From an uncultured Clostridium sp. (GTDB lineage: Bacteria; Bacillota; Clostridia; TANB77; CAG-465), in contig USJA01000072.1 of the NCBI GenBank assembly GCA_900554875.1, positions 1-5,734 on the forward strand: a stretch of 5,734 nt of DNA, read 5' to 3'. This document shows, piece after piece, positions 1 through 5,176 of the stretch. Every line of letters starts with the position of its first letter. Within the stretch, counting starts at the first letter, position 1. A model generated the notes under the pieces. It was given only the letters and a program-made list of their open reading frames with translations, ran no database searches and had not been told where the DNA came from. Both the position numbers and the translations under genes were made by a program.

Positions 1-395
1 TTTGCGAAAGCTCTGATCTTGAAAAAAAACTAGAAAATATCTTGTCTAAAATTCAAGGGGTTGGAAAGGTAAAGGTTTTTATTAATTATTCACAAAGTAG
101 TGAAACTGTTGCAATGTATAATGAAAATTCAAAAGTAAGCCAAACAGAAGAAACAGATACATCAGGGGGCAAAAGAGTTATAGAGTCAACAGATTCTCAA
201 AAAGATATAGTGTTTAAAGAAGAAAATGGAGAAAAAATACCAATAACACAAAAAATTATTCAACCAAAAATAGAAGGAGCAATAATTACAGCACAAGGTG
301 CAAATGATGCAACAACTAAATCAAACATTATGCAGGCAGTAGAAGCTGCAACAGGAATTGCAACACATAAAATACAGGTTTTTGAAATGAATTAA
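1..395 (+). CDS. spoIIIAG: Stage III sporulation protein AG, 5'-truncated by window edge
   Basis: SpoIIIAG is part of the SpoIIIA-SpoIIQ channel that joins the mother cell to the forespore after engulfment; it is a membrane-anchored ring-forming protein. The frame (first full codon at base 3) is open to the left edge, so this is the C-terminal part of a longer gene. The TTG at 42 is an internal codon, not a start. Visible family features are the ring-building motif after the start of the fragment (LSKIQGVGKVKV, then a beta strand ending NYSQ), the EETDTSGGKR segment, an IVFKEENGEKIP strand, the PKIEGAIITAQGAND segment and the final helix and strand (ATGIATHKIQVF). All of these line up in order with the C-terminal domain of known SpoIIIAG proteins. 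The N-terminal transmembrane helix lies outside the window. The next gene starts 17 bp downstream with a good ribosome binding site and begins as spoIIIAH, the normal order in the operon. The assignment is secure. Confidence 0.93.
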   Translation, partial: CESSDLEKKLENILSKIQGVGKVKVFINYSQSSETVAMYNENSKVSQTEETDTSGGKRVIESTDSQKDIVFKEENGEKIPITQKIIQPKIEGAIITAQGANDATTKSNIMQAVEAATGIATHKIQVFEMN

Positions 396-398
396 AAT

Positions 399-403
399 GG
401 AGG
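399..403 (+). promoter_or_regulatory. Ribosome binding site for the spoIIIAH-ABC chimera
   Basis: GGAGG lies 9 bases before the ATG at 413. An ATG at 405 is closer to the GGAGG but reads only three codons before a stop, so it is not the start. The intact ribosome binding site shows that the chimeric frame could still be translated as part of the spoIIIA operon. Confidence 0.8.
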
Positions 404-412
404 AATGAAAAT

Positions 413-1000
413 ATGAAAAGTTTTAAGAAAAATCAAATTGTTATTTATACTTTTGCTTTAATGCTTGTTGCGGCAGGGTATTTAAATTATACAAGTAAAG
501 TTAATAAAGATTCTTTAGAAACAGCAAACCAAGAAACATATGTAAGCGAAAATGAGACATCAGATATAGGTGATGCAAAATTAGTAAATAGTAATGATGT
601 TGTGGACGAAAATGATAAAACTAATGAGAATGTAGAAGAAAATATAACATTACCGTTAAGCCTTGATAACAGAGAGGTAAATAAAAATAAGCTAGATGAA
701 CTAATTAATACTTTAGGATTGCAAAATAGAAGAACACATCTTCCAAATGAATTATCAGGAGGACAACAACAACGAACATCTATAGGAAGAGCAATGATAA
801 CTAATCCTGCAATAATATTAGCTGATGAGCCAACAGGAAACTTAGATTCTAAATCCAGTGATGAGATTGTAGAACTACTAAGAAAATCTAACAGAGATTA
901 TAAACAAACAATTATTATGATTACACATAATATGGAAATTGCAAAGAGTGCAGATAGAATTATAAAAATTGAAGATGGCAAGATTGTAGGTGAAGTATAA
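413..1000 (+). CDS. Chimeric ORF: SpoIIIAH N-terminus fused to ABC transporter ATPase C-terminal half
   Basis: The 195-residue product joins two unrelated proteins. Residues 1 to about 75 are SpoIIIAH: a short basic start (MKSFKKNQ), one transmembrane helix ending LMLVAAGYLNYTS, and the acidic low-complexity stretch containing IGDAKLVNS that is typical of clostridial SpoIIIAH. From about residue 76 (near base 640) the protein is the C-terminal half of a MacB/LolD-type ABC ATPase: ENITLPLSLD, helical-domain residues, the signature LSGGQQQR (114-121), Walker B IILADEP (134-140), D-loop GNLD (142-145), the H-loop histidine 172 and the final DGKIVGEV. Walker A and the Q-loop are missing, so ATP binding by itself is not expected. 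The conserved C-terminal ring domain of SpoIIIAH, which pairs with SpoIIQ, is also missing. The frame is intact across the join. The most likely origin is an in-frame deletion or recombination between two loci; an assembly chimera cannot be excluded. Neither parent function should survive. Confidence 0.85.
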   Translation: MKSFKKNQIVIYTFALMLVAAGYLNYTSKVNKDSLETANQETYVSENETSDIGDAKLVNSNDVVDENDKTNENVEENITLPLSLDNREVNKNKLDELINTLGLQNRRTHLPNELSGGQQQRTSIGRAMITNPAIILADEPTGNLDSKSSDEIVELLRKSNRDYKQTIIMITHNMEIAKSADRIIKIEDGKIVGEV

Positions 1001-1047
1001 TGGATTTATTAAAAAAACTTACAATAAAAAATTTAAAATTAAAGTAA
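1000..1047 (+). pseudogene. Truncated start of an ABC transporter permease (MacB/FtsX type)
   Basis: The ATG at 1000-1002 overlaps the stop codon of the ATPase half by one base (TAATG), the usual arrangement for an ATPase-permease pair. It encodes only MDLLKKLTIKNLKLK before a TAA. This matches the cytoplasmic start seen in many clostridial MacB-like permeases, just before the first membrane helix. In the +1 frame the next codons read KVIITISVYLL, which could be a damaged remnant of that helix, but no long membrane protein follows in any frame. I read this as the broken 5' end of the permease gene that belonged with the ATPase fragment upstream. The assignment depends on position and a short peptide. 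Confidence 0.5.
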
Positions 1048-1180
1048 TTATAACTATAAGTGTATATTTATTGAAAGCTAAGTATACTAGATTATATTGT
1101 AATTTAAACGATATTACGATGTAAATAATGATGGTACTGAAGAATAAATTACCTTAGATGATTTTTAATAATATATAAAT
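1048..1180. other. Intergenic region without an intact gene
   Basis: This stretch has no ORF of useful length on either strand and no RNA gene that I can recognise. It is AT-rich and looks like decayed coding sequence. In one plus frame, bases 1118-1165 read DVNNDGTEE, stop, ITLDDF, which resembles a broken EF-hand or dockerin-like loop. Together with the truncated permease start just before it, this suggests the debris of one or more deletions. Confidence 0.45.
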
Positions 1181-1218
1181 AAAACTATGTAGAATGTTAT
1201 TGCGTTCCACATAGTTTT
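1181..1218. terminator. Bidirectional rho-independent terminator between convergent units
   Basis: Bases 1181-1194 pair with 1205-1218: a 14-position stem with a single A-C mismatch (1191 against 1208) and a 10-base loop. The right arm ends in a T-run (TTTTT) and the left arm is preceded by an A-rich tract, so a U-tail follows the hairpin when it is read from either side. It lies about 180 bp after the chimeric plus-strand ORF and about 50 bp after the stop of the minus-strand GreA-like gene, so it can end both transcripts. The stem is clear; use in both directions is inferred from its symmetry and position. Confidence 0.82.
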
Positions 1219-1270
1219 TCAGATTTCTAATAAGATTTCTGATTTTTAATACAAATAATTTAAAAGTTAC

Positions 1271-1753
1271 CTACTCGACTTTTAGAACTTTAATTTTAAT
1301 GATATTTCCATTAACACTATACTGTCCTTCAAATCCAACTGTTTTTCCTAAAACGCATTCTCCAATCGGTGAATTTACAGAAACTTTATTTTCATTAATT
1401 TTTCCCTGTCCACCTGTTAAGATGAATGTATCTTCTTCGCCGTCTCCATCAGAGTATTCCATATATACTCTAATCTCAGACCCAACTTTGATAACACTTT
1501 CATCTTCATCAGAATTAGCTTCAATAAGTTCAGCTGTTTTAATTTGATGTTGTAATTTATTAATTTCATAATTCAGAGCTCTTTCTTTAATTTCAGTTTG
1601 TTCGAATGCAAAATTATCATGCCATGCATCACCTTCATTTTCAGCTGCTTGACTTTTATACTGCCCTAGTTTCCGAAGTTCTTCTTGTTTTAGTTCTAAT
1701 TCTCTGTTGAGTTCTTCAAACCCAACTTTTGTAAGTTTTAGTCTTTGTGTCAT
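1271..1753 (-). CDS. GreA/GreB-family transcription elongation factor, divergent
   Basis: GreA/GreB proteins enter the RNA polymerase secondary channel and stimulate cleavage of backtracked RNA. The 160-residue product has the normal GreA length and layout. Residues 1-80 form the coiled-coil arm, beginning LTKVGFEELNREL, the usual GreA opening. Residues 88-160 form the FKBP-like C-terminal domain, with VGSEIRV near its start and NSPIGECVLGKTVGF matching the family motif SPLGKALLGKKVGD. The tip of the arm reads GDAWHDNFAFEQ (41-52), whereas classical GreA has GDLSENAEY. The first acidic residue (D42) is kept, but the second (D46) sits one position later and the surroundings differ, so cleavage activity may be altered. 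I therefore give no greA symbol; this is probably a secondary Gre-like paralog. The start is supported by an AAGGAGGA site 7 bases upstream. The gene is the last in the minus-strand series, 45 bp after the HAM1-like gene, and ends ahead of a strong terminator. Confidence 0.88.
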   Translation of the reverse strand: MTQRLKLTKVGFEELNRELELKQEELRKLGQYKSQAAENEGDAWHDNFAFEQTEIKERALNYEINKLQHQIKTAELIEANSDEDESVIKVGSEIRVYMEYSDGDGEEDTFILTGGQGKINENKVSVNSPIGECVLGKTVGFEGQYSVNGNIIKIKVLKVE

Positions 1754-1760
1754 AATATAA

Positions 1761-1768
1761 TCCTCCTT
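1761..1768 (-). promoter_or_regulatory. Ribosome binding site of the GreA-like gene
   Basis: On the minus strand AAGGAGGA lies 7 bases before the ATG at 1753-1751. This near-perfect Shine-Dalgarno sequence fixes the start and suggests strong translation initiation independent of the upstream gene. Confidence 0.85.
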
Positions 1769-1779
1769 AAATTATGTGT

Positions 1780-1785
1780 ATTATA
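1780..1785 (-). promoter_or_regulatory. Possible -10 box (TATAAT) before the GreA-like gene
   Basis: The minus strand reads TATAAT here, about 27 bases before the start codon. No good TTGACA-like -35 box is found 16-18 bases further upstream; that region is taken up by a hairpin at the end of the HAM1-like gene. In sequence this AT-rich a TATAAT match is weak evidence. It would give the GreA-like gene its own promoter if real. Confidence 0.25.
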
Positions 1786-1790
1786 TATAT

Positions 1791-1810
1791 AAAAAGCATT
1801 ATTGCTTTTT
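1791..1810 (-). terminator. Weak hairpin terminator overlapping the stop of the HAM1-like gene
   Basis: AAAAAGCA (1791-1798) is a perfect inverted repeat of TGCTTTTT (1803-1810), with a 4-base loop (1799-1802) that contains most of the stop codon of the HAM1-like gene. Read on the minus strand, the hairpin is followed by an AT-rich tract. The 8-bp stem has only two G-C pairs, so it may attenuate rather than end transcription into the GreA-like gene. Confidence 0.4.
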
Positions 1811-2386
1811 AGCTAAATAATTATTGATATACCAATTAGCAAATTGGTCTTTTGCATCTCCCCAAAATGTTGCCTCTCTCTCATAGTCTATATCTCTTAA
1901 TTCACTTAAAGTTTTTGTTTCTCCATCTGGTATATAAAATTTGTCATGCCATCTGCCTCTTGTTCCTTTTGCTTCATATGCTATTGTTCCTGTACCTCCT
2001 CCAGAAAAAACTATTGCTTTTTCACCTGGTTCACAGAAGGCAAAACAATGTTCTAATCTTGCTTTTCTATTTTTTTCATTTTTAAACAATTCTAAGAATT
2101 TTTCAACACCTATTTGTTTATCAAAATAATGATTATATGGACCTGGAAGTCCCCCTAATGCATCAATATATAATCCACTGTCTGATTTCAATACTGGTAA
2201 ATTTAATTTATTTGCTGCATATTCAGCACTAAATGCTGCTACATCTATACAACTTTCTGCTTGAATTTCTAATATTTCAAAATCTGGATTAACAATTTCT
2301 AAATTAAACCCATATTTTTTTCCAAAGAATTCATTTGCTTCATTTACCTTATTAGGATTTGTCGTTAAATAAATTAATTTTTCCAT
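1799..2386 (-). CDS. HAM1/RdgB-type non-canonical purine NTP pyrophosphatase, divergent
   Basis: HAM1/RdgB enzymes hydrolyse deaminated or otherwise abnormal nucleoside triphosphates (ITP, dITP, XTP) to monophosphate and pyrophosphate in the cytosol. I place the start at the ATG at 2386 (195 residues), because the GGAGG at 2396-2392 lies just before it and overlaps the in-frame ATG at 2398. Family motifs, numbered from 2386, are TTNPNK at 8-13 (triphosphate binding), the signature SDSGLYIDALGGLPGPY at 68-84 with the conserved aspartate 69, and GxxxGTI-type glycines followed by a KGTRGRWHDKFYIPDGETKT-like segment around 140-159. Two hallmarks are changed: the usual GFGYDPxFxP is RWHDKFYIP, and the usual C-terminal SHR is replaced by TFWGDA. 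The fold is secure, but the substrate may differ from ITP/XTP. The gene starts 12 bp after the aminotransferase stop and so belongs to that operon. Confidence 0.88.
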   Translation of the reverse strand: MEKLIYLTTNPNKVNEANEFFGKKYGFNLEIVNPDFEILEIQAESCIDVAAFSAEYAANKLNLPVLKSDSGLYIDALGGLPGPYNHYFDKQIGVEKFLELFKNEKNRKARLEHCFAFCEPGEKAIVFSGGGTGTIAYEAKGTRGRWHDKFYIPDGETKTLSELRDIDYEREATFWGDAKDQFANWYINNYLAKKQ

Positions 2387-2391
2387 ATTTT

Positions 2392-2396
2392 CCTCC
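2392..2396 (-). promoter_or_regulatory. Ribosome binding site that decides the HAM1-like start
   Basis: The minus strand reads ATGGAGGAAAATATG. The first ATG (2398-2396) overlaps the GGAGG and so cannot use it. The second ATG (2386-2384) lies 5 bases after GGAGG and is the better start, placing the mature N-terminus at MEKLIYLTTNPNK, which agrees with the short N-terminus typical of the family. Confidence 0.75.
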
Positions 2397-2398
2397 AT

Positions 2399-3478
2399 CT
2401 ATAATAGTATTATATATTTCTCTATTTCTATCCTTTTTAGTTCATTGATAAACAATTTGTTTATTTTATGTTTTTGACAAGCAATTCTAAAATGTAATTT
2501 ATTATTTTGATCCCAAACAGGTACAAGAGAAATATTATGTTGGTCTAATACTTTAATAAATTCATCTTTAAAAATAGTTTCAGTAAACAATGTGTTTGAA
2601 AAAGTATTAAGTGTTTTAATTTTAACACTATTTAATTCACTTTTCAAATAATTTATTTCTTTTTTTATCTTCTTGACATTATTCTTATAATTATTGCTAT
2701 TTATTACTTTATTTGCATAATATGTTGATATACCAGAAAATTCATTTATTGTTACATTATCTTTATATAGTTCTTCTAATTCACACTCGCATACTAAATA
2801 TCCAATTCGTAAATTTGACAGTCCGTAGGCCTTTGAAAAACTTTTTAATACTATCATATTTTTGCACATTCCTGTCTCTAGTAAACTTTCTTGCCCTGAA
2901 AATTCTATATTAGATTCATCTATCATAAAATATATATTTGGATATTTTCTTACTAGTTTTTTTATTTCTCTATTTTCTAATAATAAACCTGTTGGATTAT
3001 TAGGATTACATATATATACCAATTTTGTCTTTTTATCTATTGATTCTTCTATAAATTTAAGATTAATCTGATAATCTTCCAAAAATACTTTTCTGGTTTC
3101 CGAATTAAAAGAATTCGTTGCATATTCCGCTTGTTCAAATGATAAATATGGCATAATCATATTGCCACCATCTTTCAAAAGTATTTTGCAAATGTTTTGT
3201 ATTAACCCATTTGATCCAGCTCCAAGTATTATAGAATATTTTTCATCATAAAATTTATATTTGTTTTTTATACTTGTAATCAACTTAAAATTCTCTTCCG
3301 CACTAGGGTATTTATCTAACTTATATTTTTTTATATATCTAAATGGATATTTTGACAAATATGTTCCCGATAATGTCATATCTATTTTATTTGATTTTAT
3401 GCAAGCATAATCTTCTCTGTAATTTTTATTTGAAATACAATACTTATCACTATTTTTGTAATGTAATTGACCATACAT
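2399..3478 (-). CDS. Fold-type I PLP aminotransferase, HisC/CobD (histidinol-phosphate aminotransferase-like)
   Basis: This is a class I/II PLP-dependent enzyme of the group that includes histidinol-phosphate aminotransferase and threonine-phosphate decarboxylase. From the ATG at 3478 it has 359 residues, the usual HisC length. Visible elements, numbered from that start, are LGAGSNGLIQNI at 85-96 (cofactor phosphate loop), CNPNNPTG at 157-164, DES at 187-189 (the aspartate contacts the PLP ring nitrogen), SFSKAYGLSNLRIGY at 213-227 with the Schiff-base lysine 216 and an arginine 224, and HFRIAC near 329-334 with the substrate-carboxylate arginine 331. The frame extends further to an ATG at 3517 and a TTG at 3520. 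I prefer 3478 because it gives a family-like N-terminus and a smaller overlap (29 bp) with the preceding gene; its ribosome binding site is only moderate (GAGG about 12 bases upstream), so the start is uncertain. There are no his or cob genes nearby, so it is probably not histidine or cobalamin biosynthesis. Confidence 0.88.
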   Translation of the reverse strand: MYGQLHYKNSDKYCISNKNYREDYACIKSNKIDMTLSGTYLSKYPFRYIKKYKLDKYPSAEENFKLITSIKNKYKFYDEKYSIILGAGSNGLIQNICKILLKDGGNMIMPYLSFEQAEYATNSFNSETRKVFLEDYQINLKFIEESIDKKTKLVYICNPNNPTGLLLENREIKKLVRKYPNIYFMIDESNIEFSGQESLLETGMCKNMIVLKSFSKAYGLSNLRIGYLVCECELEELYKDNVTINEFSGISTYYANKVINSNNYKNNVKKIKKEINYLKSELNSVKIKTLNTFSNTLFTETIFKDEFIKVLDQHNISLVPVWDQNNKLHFRIACQKHKINKLFINELKRIEIEKYIILL

Positions 3479-5174
3479 TTCTTTTTCCAACCTCACTAAC
3501 ATCTGTAATATGTTCATCAACTTCTTTTATAACTTCAAAACCTATTTCTAATAAAATTTGCTTTATTTGTTCTTTTCCCATTAAAATCATAGATGGTCTT
3601 CCTTCTATTTCATAAAGATACTTTTCTTTCATTTTAGCTAAATCTGGTGTTATAATGTCATTAGTAAATATTGAAATAATAGCATATCCTTTTGATTTCA
3701 AAACTCTATATATTTCTTTAAATGATTGCTTATATTCATTTACACTTGTAGCATTATGAATAACTCCAATTGAGATTGCTAAATCAAATTCCTCATCTTT
3801 TTCCTCAATTTTACTCATTCTTCCGTATTTATATATTATGTTTTTATTATTTTCTTCTTTACAATACTTAAACATTTCAGTATTTTTATCTATGGCTAAG
3901 GTTTTAATATTTTTGCTTGCTAAATATTTAGAGTATCTTCCACCGCCACAACCAATATCAATTGCATTTCTTATAATATTTTTTTCTAAAATTTTTTCAA
4001 TTTCATCTGTTATGTATTTACTTGGTTTTCTCGTATAAAATAGTTTATTAGTATTATCTTCTTTCCAAAAAGAATCTATAATTTTTGATTTCGTTATAAT
4101 ATATTTATGATTACATATTTTTGTTTTAATAACAGTCAAGTTTAATTTTTCCATTTCATCTTTACAGTATTGTGTATCTTCTGATTTATTAGTAATTGTA
4201 AAAAAAGCTGGTCCAACAGATGATAATGCTAAAAATTGACAATGTTTTTCCTCATATAATTTTCTTATTTCTTTAGCAATATCATTCATTCTTGGAAATA
4301 CGAAAGAGCAATTTTCTATACTTCCCATATTAAATCTATAATCAAAAACAATATCTGCAAGAGATTCAATTTTACCTTCTGTCATATCTGGAAGTACACT
4401 ATGTAAAAATCTATATGCAATTTTATCTTTATATTCATCTCCTGTTTTCTTAAATTTCCATAAATTTTCTTCTTCCAATGTCATTAATAAATCCGCATCT
4501 TGTTCAACAAAATCATTAGGAATTCCTATTAGGATTTCTCCTTCATAATTTATTTTTGAAATTGTACAAGATTTACCACTTATAATGATTACTCCTTCAT
4601 CTGTTTGACCATTAGTTGCGCCTCCACCTATACATTGAACAACTTTTAAATCATCATTATTAGAGTCACTTACTTCTTCACCATGATTAGAAGCTAAATA
4701 TTTTATTAAATCTTTTAGTAAAATTGGATTTCCATATAGTTCATTTATTGCAACTGCTACTGCTGAAATTGTTGAACTACTTGAACCAAAACCACAATGT
4801 TTTGGAATATCTTTATCGTCTACATCAATTTCTAATGAAGGATTCACATTAAGTGCATCACACATTAGTAAATATGCATGTTTTATTAATACCTTTCTTT
4901 TTGTTCTATCGGAAATTAATAATTTTCCACCTTCAAAATTTGTAACTTTTATTTTTACATTAATATATTTTTCAACTGATATTACAACCTCTCCTGGTGT
5001 AAATACCATTGTATCATTGTATGTAACTGCTGCTGGGTTAATTGCCATTGCATCTAGTCTACATGGGTAATTCACTTCAATTTCTTCATATTTTAATATT
5101 TTTTCTTCATTATCTTTCTTATAATATTCATTGAATATATGTCCTGCTTTTACAATTGGAAATCTTTCTATCAT
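3450..5174 (-). CDS. Fusion protein: GHMP-superfamily kinase / beta-RFAP-synthase-like domain plus SAM methyltransferase
   Basis: The 574-residue product has two domains. Residues about 30-350 are GHMP-superfamily: a first strand motif YPCRLDAMAINPA (36-48), the ATP/phosphate loop PKHCGFGSSSSTISA (124-138), a glycine-rich CIGGGATNGQTDEG (181-194), and the C-terminal motif LSSVGPAFFTI (317-327). The PxRL start, the glycine-rich segment followed by a VIIISG strand, and the GIPNDF strand (217-222) recall beta-ribofuranosylaminobenzene 5'-phosphate synthase, a PRPP-using GHMP relative, as much as true kinases; kinase activity is therefore not certain. Residues about 376-574 are a class I methyltransferase: motif I AIDIGCGGGRYSKYLA (404-419), acidic D429 at the end of strand 2, FDLAISIGVIHN (463-474), and VLKSKGYAIISI (491-502). 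There is no stop or gap between the domains. An excellent GAGGAGA site lies 7 bases before the ATG. The gene starts 2 bp after the upstream methyltransferase stop and overlaps the aminotransferase, so it is translationally coupled to both. Confidence 0.87.
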   Translation of the reverse strand: MIERFPIVKAGHIFNEYYKKDNEEKILKYEEIEVNYPCRLDAMAINPAAVTYNDTMVFTPGEVVISVEKYINVKIKVTNFEGGKLLISDRTKRKVLIKHAYLLMCDALNVNPSLEIDVDDKDIPKHCGFGSSSSTISAVAVAINELYGNPILLKDLIKYLASNHGEEVSDSNNDDLKVVQCIGGGATNGQTDEGVIIISGKSCTISKINYEGEILIGIPNDFVEQDADLLMTLEEENLWKFKKTGDEYKDKIAYRFLHSVLPDMTEGKIESLADIVFDYRFNMGSIENCSFVFPRMNDIAKEIRKLYEEKHCQFLALSSVGPAFFTITNKSEDTQYCKDEMEKLNLTVIKTKICNHKYIITKSKIIDSFWKEDNTNKLFYTRKPSKYITDEIEKILEKNIIRNAIDIGCGGGRYSKYLASKNIKTLAIDKNTEMFKYCKEENNKNIIYKYGRMSKIEEKDEEFDLAISIGVIHNATSVNEYKQSFKEIYRVLKSKGYAIISIFTNDIITPDLAKMKEKYLYEIEGRPSMILMGKEQIKQILLEIGFEVIKEVDEHITDVSEVGKRNVWSITLQK

Positions 5175-5176
5175 CT

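Noticed and set aside
42..44. TTG as the start of the first gene
   Set aside because: The frame is open to the left edge and the upstream residues continue the SpoIIIAG domain, so this is an internal leucine codon.
1221..1240. Direct repeat AGATTTCT (1221-1228 and 1233-1240) after the terminator
   Set aside because: Two copies of an AT-rich 8-mer are expected by chance here and no third copy or array is present.
1299..1547. Plus-strand ORF of 82 codons
   Set aside because: It lies antisense inside the GreA-like gene, shows no family motif and has no ribosome binding site.
1852..2129. Two overlapping plus-strand ORFs opposite the HAM1-like gene
   Set aside because: Their Leu/Phe/His/Pro-rich composition is what the antisense of AT-rich coding sequence gives; the minus-strand frame has clear HAM1 motifs.
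2713..3071. Plus-strand ORFs opposite the aminotransferase
   Set aside because: They are short hydrophobic antisense frames without a ribosome binding site; the minus strand encodes an intact PLP enzyme.
3343..4038. Plus-strand ORFs opposite the GHMP-methyltransferase fusion and the aminotransferase start
   Set aside because: They are antisense shadows; the apparent membrane-like composition comes from T-rich sequence.
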